From Melampsora larici-populina 98AG31 (taxonomy: Eukaryota; Basidiomycota; Pucciniomycetes; Pucciniales; Melampsoraceae): 64,000 nt of DNA. This document shows, in pieces, positions 46,003-56,396 of this stretch (within the stretch, counting starts at the first letter, position 1; every line of letters starts with the position of its first letter). A model generated the notes under the pieces. That model worked only from the letters and a program-made list of their open reading frames with translations, had not been told where the DNA came from and did no database searches. The position numbers were made by a program, and so were the translations under genes. The stretch is from positions 436,366-500,365 of the forward strand of contig NW_006768824.1 in the NCBI RefSeq assembly GCF_000204055.1, in the 5' to 3' direction.

Positions 46003-47329
46003 ATGTGCATCAAATCCTACACCTTCACACCATCCATAATCCTGGTCATCTGGTGCTTAGTTTTCATGGTAGTTCAAGCCAATTGGGATGAAGCAACAGG
46101 TTTTGTGCATGATTATAACGTCTCTCCGGCATGGCTTTCCAAAAACCCACGTGAATATGGTCCTGATTTCATTTTCAAGAGGCTTGAGATATACTTTTCT
46201 TTCCATCATAGAATCACTGAACTCCCTCGATTTGTTGTGTTTCTCTTTAGCAAAATCCTGCTCCAAAAGTATCCAATTGGCTGAGTGCTCGGTGAGTTGA
46301 GCTTCTTTTAAAGTTTCTTTTGAAGAGATTAAGTGTTCTAAAGAGATTCAAACTGACTCCGAGTCCCTTCACTTCTATCGTGACATTTTGATAACATCTT
46401 CGCAGCATAACACGCGAAATGCATACCCCAACGGTAAGTGTATCTCGCTTATGTTTCCGTGGTCATCAGCTCAAATGTCCATCAATATTCGTCTCATCCG
46501 ACAATCAATCGGGAAACATAGTCCAATTCATGGCAATTTTTACTGTTGATCACTCCAAAGATACTTTTTATGGCTGCGTGAGTCAGCTCGCAAGATTGCT
46601 CGCATATTTACATAAATCGATAGCCCTTTGTTCGAAAATATCACTGACCCTGATTTGGTCGCATAGTCGTATGGAGCATGTTGCTATTTTTCGCAATTCC
46701 CACCGGTCAGCGCGCTTGTGTCGAACCCTACTAACTCGCACATTTTTGTTTGGCAGTTGAGTCACTCTCACAAATGAACACATCCCCGTCTCTTAAAGTT
46801 TGACTTGATAAGCTCTGACAATGATCACATTTTCGCTCCTTATTTGTAACTAGTAATCTTGGAGGTTTCAAAGGCAGTGAGTGTCTTCTGGATTTTTCTT
46901 TTTCTTTTGTACCTACAGAGTCGGACTCCCCAAGTTTATCTCTTCCTCTACCCAAACTTATTGAATCTCCTCATACTTTCACTAATAGAGGGAACAAATC
47001 CAATCGCTAATCCCCAGACTGGGGTTTTTGGCTGGGAAGATGGAAAGACCGGAAAATATATGGATGGAACTCCAAACAGGGCAACTTATACACCAGCTCA
47101 TGATAAGGATTTTCCAGGATTCAAACTTCCACCCGCATGGCCAGCTACTATGCCAATGCCAGCGCAAAAGAATGTACAGCCTTCTTGCGGTAAACCAGGT
47201 GAACCAAACAAGGACCCGAATCCTACCGGAGCACCTGGAAAAGGTGGAGCAAAGCCTAATGGAGGTGCTGCCCAGTCAAAACCTAACAACCCTACTCCAG
47301 CAAAAAAACCAAGCCGAAGGCGTATGTAG
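45560..47329 (+). repeat. Segmental duplication, unit B
   Basis: Partner of unit A (24150-25871). Same orientation; promoter plus all exons. Transposons now occupy most of the intervening 20 kb. Confidence 0.7.
46003..47329 (+). pseudogene. Secreted protein, family copy B (probably frameshifted)
   Basis: Same exon plan as copy A: signal peptide (IILVIWCLVFMVVQA), ANWDEATGFVHDYNVSPAW, KSCSKSIQLAECS, HNTRNAYPN, VQFMAIFTVDHSKDTFYGC, SYGACCYFSQFPPVSALV, GTNPIANPQTGVFGWEDG, HDKDFPGFKLPPAWP, and a basic Pro/Gly-rich tail ending SRRRM. At the fourth exon, copy A's acceptor TTTCCAG is TTTCCG here, and the exon is one base shorter than in A before VQFM. The only nearby AG (after GGTCATC) gives the wrong frame and an early stop. 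Thus copy B either is a young pseudogene or uses a splice form I cannot see. Other exons are conserved, with coding differences mostly conservative, so decay is recent or selection has acted. Function is unknown. Confidence 0.6.
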
Positions 47330-48227
47330 TCTCTTGCAAGCTGTCTATCTAAATTGTAATTAAATTAAAGAACAAAAAGAACTACTCCCTCTTCTAACTC
47401 ATTTTCACCCATTTCGGCCTTTCACTCAGTAACCTCATTCAGTATTTGCCTTGAAGGAAATTTATACGTGTTGTTATTCTTTTTACTATGAGTACTTCTT
47501 ATGGTATGAAGGGTTTTTCCATAGACCTTCTCGTACTGGACAAAAGTTCGTGATTTGGTGAGACCCAAAATTCACGACCTTGACTCATTCATTTGTTATA
47601 TTATTTTTGTTCATTTGTTTCAGACGGAATACGACGTCAACGGAACATGTACCTTTTTGAACACGTGAAGGCCAGGTGAAGGCCAGGGTGAGGGCTACTT
47701 GACCTCATCCACGTTCCTGTCACCTATAAAGGGGACCTTTTTCACATCACCTCCACTCAATGCCACACTGATTCAATCTCAGGTGGGCTCAGTTCAAAGT
47801 TGCCCCGTGGTGTAGACGTCAATAACCCTCATTAACCTTGGTGAAGGTTGTAAGACAAGACTTGTTGATCTTTGTTGAATACTCACAGCTCATCATTTGT
47901 TAAAATGTGGTTCTACAGTGGTACAAGAAAGTTGAAAACCACATGAAAAACCCGTATGAAAAACCTGCATGAAACCACATGGATTTTGTGAACCTCCCCG
48001 CAAAGACCAAAAGATCCATGTGGTTTTTTCATGTGGTTTTCTTATGTGGTTTTTGATTTTGTGTACCACTGTTCTGAATTTCAAGATATATGTGCATACT
48101 CAGAGTCAAAGCTCACCATTTTTTTCAAAATTTGTTTCTTACAATCAGACAGAAATCGACAATTATCTTTGACAATTGTCTTGATTTCATACAAAACCAT
48201 GTGCAAAGCACTTCTATCATTGCCAGC
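47330..48227. other. Intergenic with one MITE
   Basis: No gene is supported. The MITE at 47915-48072 is listed separately. The left target duplication of the Mutator-like element begins at 48228. Confidence 0.5.
47915..48072. mobile_element. MITE with ACAGTGGTACA ends and repetitive arms
   Basis: 158 bp, beginning ACAGTGGTACA and ending TGTACCACTGT. TCT flanks both ends (47912-47914, 48073-48075). The arms consist of several copies of AACCACATGAAA-like words, direct in the left arm and inverted in the right. Confidence 0.75.
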
Positions 48228-48236
48228 ATTAAATAG
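48228..48236. repeat. Left 9-bp target site duplication of the MULE
   Basis: ATTAAATAG, identical to 54153-54161, directly outside the terminal repeat. Confidence 0.85.
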
Positions 48237-51200
48237 GGGGCGTGAGAATTTTGTGATGTCGCTTTGGAGATGGTTAAAGTTTGCAAATCGTGAAGATTGC
48301 AAAAATGTATTTACCCCGCCGATTATATAATTTTACATACAATCTTCTGTTTGGAATGTATGTAAGAAATACAGTCGGAAAAAAAAGGTCCAAATAGTAT
48401 ACCACTGGAATACCTTTGTCGAAATTTCCGAACAGACATTTCCGACATCTAATCATCGCAATCAAATAACCTCGCAAATGTCAAAAATCTCCCTTCATAT
48501 CATAGTTTTGCAAGACATCCTTCACAGACATCCCAAACCGCCGCAAAGATAACATCGTCAAAGTCGAATTCATCTCATGATTCTTTAATTTTGCAATGAA
48601 TCTTCCCAATCCAATGGATTGAATTGGCTCCAATGCATTCAAGTTTCTATGTGACCTTACATCCACTAAAGGTGGTAGAAAAGGTACTGCCGCTGAGCTT
48701 ACGTATCTGAATGGCGATTTAAATGAGGCTGGAGGACATCCGCTTGACCTCTATCCAGCAAGGCCAGAGTCTTGCACACCTAGCTCAGACTCGATTTGTC
48801 AAAAGGTCGGAGATTACCTTCTTTGAAGAAATGCAAGTGACTTATGCAAAGGCTTATTATCCTTTTATTGTTCTGCATTTTATTCGTTTTAACATCTTTT
48901 ATTTCCATAATTCATCCTATCATCTTCAAAAACCAATAATTTTGTATCGTGAAATATTCCTCATTCAAGACCAATCTCGATATAATCAAGCATTTAGTTC
49001 CTACTTTCCAACCTTTTTTTGATCAAACAACACCTCAAAACACCTCAGAAATGAGTCATGTTTTGGAAACTGACCTTGACAACCTTCATGTCTTGGAAAC
49101 TGACTTTGCGAACATGGAAGATGACGATGAATACAATGGATTTGATCAAGATCTTGATTACAATGATGAGTATGTGGATTTAGATGGAGACAACCATTCT
49201 AATCTCACTCATCATCATAAAACCAATTCAAAGATATCTCCATCAACTACGACGATAAAGTCCTCAAAATCCAACAAATCCACACCTCGGGGTGTCAAGA
49301 AAACGTTTGGCCTACCCCTCTACAGGGAATCCTTTGTAACCTATATACATGAAGAAACTACTCTTGACAATGAGGGCTATCCGCTTCTTCCCAACGGCAA
49401 CACGGTATATGTCAAGCTTGCTGATCAGAAACGTCCCACAAACTGGGGAGCATTTGCTTTCATGTATACTACTTCTGGAGGAGGTAAAGAAAAGAAGAGT
49501 TGGCAAACTGTTTGATTTAAATGCTTAGGCGTCATAGTTTGCAAAAGCATTACTTGTGACTATTTGGGCTCACCACCCACCTGCTCAAATAAGAGAAGAG
49601 AATGGAGCACCCAGTCAGTTATTTTGTTATAGTTTAAATTTATTATCTTCTTTCATACTCACGCATGTATATCTCGTTAGACCTCGTAAATGCCAAGCGG
49701 CACGGTGTTCAGATTACCTGAAGTACATTACATGCAACAACACTATGTGTCGGATGGACGAGCATACCAGCGGTTGGGGTATAATCCGACACGCTGGTAT
49801 CCACAATCATCAATGGCCCCGTCGATCTAAGCCGGACAAACTATCACTGGACAAATTTGCACGAAAAGTCGTGGAAAATCCCAAAATCGGACCATTACGA
49901 CACAAGGTCAGTACATAAAAAACTCTTAAATTTTTTTGTTTATTGACATGATAATCATCTTACTTCTTTAGGTAGGACGTGCTCCAGCCGGTCAGAAGAA
50001 CATTGAGTCCGTCTCAAACATTCATCCGGCGTTTGGCCATCTTCATCGCACCGGTTACTATCGTCGTACGATTCTGGTAAATTCCGGTGTAATTCTGGAC
50101 AAGAAAATACCTGGAGCAGGTGACAGCTTTGTATTGGATATGTGTCATTGGGCCGAGTAAGTTCCTTTCTATTCTATTATTTACTTAGTCTCAATCAACT
50201 TACTCATATATTTGGATAATTTTTCAAGGCATGGAATGTTAGAAAGATCCAGCTCTTTTAAGCCATGAAATGCTCACATGACGTTTCAAACTGAATGGAT
50301 GACGAGACAGCTTCTTTCTTGAGACGAAGACAACAATGTGTATAGTGGAGACCTTCTCTCCGATGTGACTTACAAATTTTTCGCCAATGGTTATCTTTTG
50401 TCGACTTCTATGTACAACAAGGACCTTCGGCGTTGGATTCCCATTTTATTTACGTAGTTAAGAGGTTTAACCAAAGAGCACTATCCAGCTCATTTTGAAA
50501 CCCTCATGTCTCAAATTAAATCAGAAGATATGACTGCTGCAGAACGTGATACACTCGTCTGGCAAGTAGTAGATCTCAGCGGCACAGAAGAACAGGTTTA
50601 TCATGGCTTATATGGAAGTTTTTCAAGAGACGGATTGTGCTGTTGCACTCGACAAATTAAAAGGTTGTGAAGAGCATTTTAGAGCTCAGGTGACAAGGGT
50701 GAAGAGGAACCGCAACATCATACCTGCTGATAATGAGGTATGATATATTTTTCAAATTAATTTCTTAATTATTATTTCATCCAAATGTGATTTATACTGA
50801 TATCTTTGTAATTTGCTCACAGCATGAGTTTGAAAAAGCAGCCCGTGGCCTTATGAAGCCAGACAAACCTGGAGGGTTGAATTTCAATGAAAAAATTGCA
50901 CAGATGCGCAAGAATTTTCCTATAGCCAAGCAATGGCTTGAGTGGTGGACAGCGGCCAACATCAAGGCCATGATATTCAAATCAAGGCCTAAGCAAATTG
51001 ACAATGATGGACTTTGCGCCAACATGCCGGCGACAACCAACGCGCAAGAGTCTCTCCATCACGTTTATTACATGATCACGTAGGTTTTATTTTCATTAAT
51101 TTTGTTTTCACTTTTTGCATATTTGTTTTGTAACTTGTGCTGACTATATTTGAGCCCTATCAGCAAAGGTAATTGTACCATTGCTATAGGGCTAATCCAG

Positions 51201-51431
51201 TTATATGCCTTGGCTCTTAGTCTAGAAAGGGACCACAAAGACCGCCTTTGAGGTGTTCCAATTGGATATGGGGAAGAAAACAAGAGCTATAAGAAGGTGG
51301 CTCAAATTTTGGGATGGTCAAAGAAACCTCGTAATTTCCGAGAAACGAAGTCTGATGGCAGGCCGCCAGATACAACACTGGCTCTACTAGGACCTTTGAA
51401 GAAGCTTGGTAGACCTAAAGGGTCTACCAAT

Positions 51432-51489
51432 ATCGACCAAAACCCAGTCACAACTTAAATATCAACCAAAACCCAGTCACGACTTACCC
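51432..51489 (+). repeat. 29-bp tandem duplication disrupting the MULE ORF
   Basis: ATCGACCAAAACCCAGTCAC recurs as ATCAACCAAAACCCAGTCAC 29 bp later. Removing one unit restores a continuous frame from the linker into the USP-like domain. Confidence 0.65.
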
Positions 51490-52810
51490 CGGTTTTTCCT
51501 CTAGCACTGCCGTTGGGCGCCAAAATCGATGTTGGCTCAATTCCATGACGGAATGTCTGTATGCAGTTCATACAGCTGTTTGGTACAGCCGGGCAACAGG
51601 TAAATCAACTCATATTTTCGCCAAGCTAATGAAGCTGTTCTTGTCAAGGTCAACCTGGAAGATCAGTCAGAAAGTTCAGATCAAGAGCAGTCTATCAATT
51701 GGGCAAAATACTCTCCATGCTGCCATACAAGAAAGTCGACCTGGAAGCTTCCTTCCGGACCAATCTGCTTCCGCTGAACAGTATTTCAAAGGTATCTTTG
51801 ATAAGGAAACTCGAACCAATCATCTGTCATCTCCAGCTATCACGCATCAACTGTTTTGTCTCAACCTCAAGACAAAGCTTATCTGCTCTCATAACAATGA
51901 ACATATTTTAAACAAAAATAAACATATAAATTCAATTAGGTTGTCTCACAACCACTTTGGTGATAAATTTACTTATGCGCAAACAAGTAAACTTCTGGAA
52001 CAATGGTCATCATCAACAGGGCTTCAAGGTGTATCATCTTGACACTGCCGTGTTTGCAAGGTCAACAAAGACAAAGTAAAATCCGGTGATCCTACTTCGT
52101 CTCCACCCTTCTATGAAAAATCTTGTATTGTATTGGATCCACCGCCTCCCCATCTACATGTCCAACTTGATATTACTTACTTATTGAATGTTCAGCGCCC
52201 AGAAGCCTTCAAGATGATGCAAGAATGTGATTTACCTTACAGATTAATTATTGATGGGACTACTTACATCATGCAGGCTTGCGGTTTTTGGGGAGGAAAT
52301 CATTATTGGTGTAAAGTGATACGAACAGTTGGTGGCCTGACAGGTGCGTGGCATCATAATGATATGGAAAATGCTGGAATTGCGAAGTTGGTATCTAGAG
52401 ATGTAGAGAATATTGGAGGACCTTTACCTAATACGAGCTGGGTTATCTATTCTCAAGCACCTACGGTGGCTGAGTCATTGATAATCAAGGAAGCAGATAG
52501 CAAGATTGACCGGTCTGTGGGCAACAAAGAATTATTAGACCGACCATTTTCTCAATCTCAAATCGAAGGGGATGAACATGAAGTTGATGAAGAGGTACAA
52601 AACATGAATATTGAAGAAGAAGATTATGAATTACCCAATGACTCAGATCTAGAAATTGTTCACAATAATATCAACGAGGTAGAGGATATGTTTACCTTGG
52701 ATGATGAAGCCCCTGTGCCAAAGTTGAAACCAAAACAAAGTGAGTTTCTATTCATCTTACATATGTTTGGTGTCATAACTTTTATTCATACTTTGTTGTT
52801 GATTTTTTAG

Positions 52811-53400
52811 GTCGTAAAAAAACTCCCAATATCCAGTTCAAGACCAGCAAAGAGATGGAAGGTATGTTTGCCTCCGACAAAGTTGCTAGTGAAGCAACTT
52901 TGGAACCTTTGCAAAATAAAGACTTGCAAGTGATGTTTGCCTCGGAGGATGATTATGCTATTGAAGCGCCTTTGGAAACTGTGAAGGCAAAGCAAAAAAA
53001 ACAAGGTATGAAATCTTTCTAACATCACTGACTATTACGTCTGATTCATGAATCTTTATTAATTTGGCCAGGACGTAAGAAATCAATTCTAAAACAAGAG
53101 AAAGAAAACGTGGAACCTTTGGCAAATAAATCAAAACGAGGTTAGTTTTTTTTACCTATTGACCTTATGTTGTCATATTTATGTATAGATATTTCTTCTT
53201 TTTATCAGGACGTAGGAAATCAATTGTTAAAGAAGAGGTGTTGCCCTCAGGTAATGTAGACACAGAAGAGAAGGTATCTTCCAAGAAGGTATCTTCAAAT
53301 AAACAAAAATGTGGTGAGTTATTCACAAAAATTTGTCATTCATGTGTCATTCATCTATCTCACCTATTCTTTTTCATATCACGTAGCATGTGATGGCGAC
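52811..53400 (+). other. Phase-1 exon series with repeated (G/S)RKK junctions
   Basis: Successive exons start after AG at about 52811, 53072 and 53210 with GT/GA-CGT-AAA/AAG/AGG. The junctions read KQ-SRKKTP, KQ-GRKKSI and KR-GRRKSI. All three introns are phase 1, as expected if one exon had been duplicated. The motif resembles a minimal AT-hook or nuclear-localisation core. Confidence 0.55.
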
Positions 53401-54152
53401 GAACTTGCAGGTGATGGTGCAAAAGCAAAGAAAAACCCCCAATGGAAAGGATGGGTTGAGGTGGAAGAGAACGTGGCAGAAGAAGATGACGCTTTGGAGG
53501 TGGCTGCTGACAGCAGCCAAGACCGTAAGGCCGGTATACGTGTATCAAAGCGTACAAGGCGTAAGAGGGAGTAATATGTCGTTATTTATTTATTTATTTA
53601 TATATTTCTAGTCAATCTTTCCTTTGGGGTCTCTTTTAATTATTTACTTTTTTCTATCTGCTCGTTTTTTTTCTTTCTCATAGCCTTGTCGTCACTGTGT
53701 CTTTTTTTCTACTTTATATTTTCTCCCTGCTTGTTCTTGATGTTGTTTAGGCACGTAATACAACAATTTTATTTTTTGATCTTGAAACTTTGATTGTAAA
53801 TTTCAAAATTGAAGCAAAATTTTGTAACTTTGCGATGTTTTTTTTTTGCAAAGTACATACTCCGGTATTTAATGGCTGCAAAATTCAACAATACCCTGAC
53901 GAAATTTACTTTTGCGTCTGTTTTTTTTTGCGGAGAAAATTGGTCACAAAAGTTCAACCGTAAAATTCCAAAAAGCCCCATCTGTGTACTACTTTTGCGG
54001 GACAATTTTTCCAAACCTTTTTTTTACATGCATTTAAAAATATGAAATGTCTGTAAAATTAAAGAATACCTAAGTATTTTTGAATTTTACAACATATACA
54101 ATTTGCAAACATTAATCATTGCAAATCAAAGTTTGCAAAATTCTACGATCCC

Positions 54153-54161
54153 ATTAAATAG
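54153..54161. repeat. Right 9-bp target site duplication of the MULE
   Basis: ATTAAATAG, identical to 48228-48236. Confidence 0.85.
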
Positions 54162-54162
54162 T

Positions 54163-54675
54163 TTCCCAGGTAGGAAAGTGACCTAGGCTGGGAACATGAT
54201 TGAGAGTAGACTGTGTGATGAAATCATCTTGCACTGCACAACTGAGCCATAAAGTATATGCTACATATGTGCTAACATCTGAGTAAATCCTTAGCTATCA
54301 GCTGCATACAGATTGACTCAGTTATCTGTTCATCTGGATAAGAAAATCTCATGTAATACATGATGTAATTTTGTTCAGACTGAGACAAGCATCTTGAAAA
54401 ATTGGCTACATATATTAGCCGTTCTCAAAGTTGACCTGGTTACGAAAAACCCGGTTGACCCAGTTGACTTTCTGGCTGTGAGCTGTCAAGAAATGTCAAC
54501 TTGATTCACAAAGTTACCGCCAGAAAGCAACTGGGTCAACTGGGTTTTCTTGAAACCGGGTCAACTTTGAGCACGGCTATTACAATGGCTACTTGGTAAA
54601 TATTTATGGAGCTGTTCAACCGTAGCAGAATGGGAATCTGGTCCCTAGTACCCACTTTCCCATCCAGGAACCTCT
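54163..54675. mobile_element. Fold-back/TIR element, family B copy 2
   Basis: The left end TTCCCAGGTAGGAAAGTG and the reversed right end TTCCTGGATGGGAAAGTG are imperfect inverted repeats. The left arm has CACTGCACAACTGAGCCATA and GCTACATATGTGC, shared with copy 1. MITE C3 occupies the centre. It starts directly after the MULE's right target duplication. Confidence 0.6.
54416..54579. mobile_element. Palindromic MITE, family C copy 3
   Basis: 164 bp, starting TAGCCGTTCTCAAAGTTGAC; the reversed right end is TAGCCGTGCTCAAAGTTGAC. AACCCGGTTGACCCAGTTGA and its inverse lie inside, and the centre matches copies 1 and 2 (GCTGTCAAGAA, ACAAAGTTACC). Confidence 0.8.
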
Positions 54676-56396
54676 CTAATGCTAACAGTGTATATTATAT
54701 TTTCTCTTCTCTGACAACGACTTTATTTCTCAGTATCATAGAACAGATCAAAAAGTTCAAGTTGATGAAAAAAAAAGTTTTGGTAAAAGAGTTTCATAGC
54801 CAGCGAAGAAAATAAATATGAAACAGAGAATGAGAATGTGGTTGAAGATATAATGATTCTATGAACTCTTCATGATGTACCTGGAAATGATAAGTTTGTT
54901 AAACTGTCACTCTTTTTCCAGATGGCAACAACACATACACCTTTAGCACTTTTGAAGGATGGTGATACCAAGCTTAAAAGACTTTTGGAAAGATATTAAT
55001 GAAAGATTCTAAATTGTAAAAAAGTTTGAAATGATCATTGAAAAAGTTAATGAAAAGGACAGATCCCACTGTTTGAATTTGAATTATACCATAGTATTGA
55101 AGAATTCTGAACACAGAAGACAAAGAAGTAGAAATAATAAATAGTTTTAGTCTTAGATAAGGATAAATCTGTAGAAAAGTTGAAAACAAATCAAAAGCTT
55201 CAAGAAAGGAGATTGAGGATTTGAAAAAAAAGAAGTGGAAGCTTTGGAAACTGGTAAACTAATCACCATAGTGGTATGTGATTGTGTTAAGAAGAATCTC
55301 ACATGGAAGTTCCTTTGGCAATAGAAAACCTTTTTATACTTATAGTCAGCATAAATGTTTTCATGCTCAGCATCAGGATCAAAGGAAGAACTACAAAAAT
55401 GCCAATGACAGTGGTTCTTATGATGGATAAAGATCAGCCAGGGATGGATTACATGGAATTGATGGATGTAGACATGTCCTTTTCAAATATTGGTATTGTA
55501 ATAAGTTCTGATAGTTTTATATCTTGACGCCTATTCTCGAAGTGTAATATGTGATCAGCTGAATGAGCATGATAAATAGTTCACTATAATGCGATCCATT
55601 TCGCGTTAAAAGAATCATCTGATGTTCATCTGAAATCGGGATGTTTGCTTGCCTGAAACATTGGAAAGTAACCAAAAAAAGATCAAAAAGATCAAAAGTT
55701 TTCTTCATATTCATGGTACATATCCTTTTTCATATCTTCAATAGTGTAAATTATCATTTCATTAATCTTTCATCTTTCATCTTTCATCAAAACCATTTCT
55801 TATAAATTCGTAAAATAAAAATAATCAATAATCTGAAACCAAAGCAAATTAAACAAATCCCACCCCACGCCAAAAAAAAAGAAAACCAAATCAAACAAGG
55901 AAATTGAAATTGAAAATGAAAAAATAACAATGCAAAAAGAAAAGAAAATCAAAAAGTAAAAAAGAAATTATAAAAAGATCTAAAAGAGAAATAAGAATGA
56001 TAATAATAATAAAGAAAAAAAGAAAAAAAAAGTTTTAAATAATATAACATTCATTGTCCTTCTTTCGTTTTCAAAAATAAAAAAAAATCATGTTCTTTTT
56101 TTAATACCATCATGATCATAAAAAAAAATCTTCATCCTAACCTAAACCTTCTACACTCAAAGAGCTTATCCCACATTTAAAAATATATATAAAATACGAA
56201 AACATGATAACAATTTAAATGATCAGTTGATGAGTAAATACGAAAAAGAGTACAAGAAATTAAAAACCGAACCCATCAGTTTCGGAATCGAAATTAAAAA
56301 AGAAAAAGAAAAACCATGTATACAAAAAGTTCAATAAAAAGAACAAACACACGCCCACACAAACATAGAAACTTAAAGATGAGTTACGTTTCTTGT
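54676..56396. other. Intergenic, degenerate fragments and AT-rich 3' flank
   Basis: 54880-55510 has protein-like remnants (for example MATTHTPLALLKDGDTKLKR from 54921) broken by stops. 55780-56390 is strongly A-rich and precedes the stop of the flippase gene on the other strand. No gene is supported. Confidence 0.4.

Larger units (their letters stand above)
49051..53574 (+). pseudogene. MULE transposase plus USP-like domain, broken
   Basis: ATG at 49051 (an earlier in-frame GTG is not credible) starts an acidic leader. A GCM-like zinc region follows: KCLGVIVCKSITC (49523-49561), CSDYLKYITC, then HAGIHNHQWP. Next are VSNIHPAFGHLHRTGYYRR, NAHMTFQTEWM and SGDLLSDVTYKFFANGYLLS, where the DDE first Asp is expected. 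WLEWWTAANIKAMIF and ATTNAQESLHH lie downstream (50930-51070). In-frame stops at TGA 49513, TGA near 50267, TGA near 50321 and TAG near 50457 disable it. After LGRPKGSTNIDQ a second module has NRCWLNSMTECLYAV (catalytic-Cys-box-like, Cys at 51530), paired Cys, and GGNHYWCKVIRT...WHHND (His-box-like). A 29-bp tandem duplication at 51432 shifts the frame between the modules, and TGA occurs at 52040. A Lys-rich tail ends at 53574. The protein is not functional as read. Confidence 0.8.
48237..54152 (+). mobile_element. Mutator-like element (MULE), 5.9 kb, with protease-like domain
   Basis: The left end GGGGCGTGAGAATTTTGTGA and reversed right end GGGATCGTAGAATTTTGCAA are imperfect inverted repeats. 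ATTAAATAG is duplicated perfectly outside. Both subterminal zones are rich in TTGCAAA and AATTTTAC words. The interior encodes a GCM/MULE-type transposase followed by a ubiquitin-protease-like domain and a basic tail, all on the plus strand, with several nonsense codons. The 9-bp duplication and transposase motifs support the Mutator superfamily. Confidence 0.85.

Noticed and set aside
48949..49050. Longer N-terminus of the MULE transposase
   Set aside because: It would start at GTG. The first ATG is at 49051.
49512..49530. A second 19-nt GT...AG segment in the MULE transposase
   Set aside because: Removing it leads to an immediate stop, whereas reading straight through past one TGA continues the zinc-finger sequence in the same frame. 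A nonsense mutation explains it better than an ultra-short intron.
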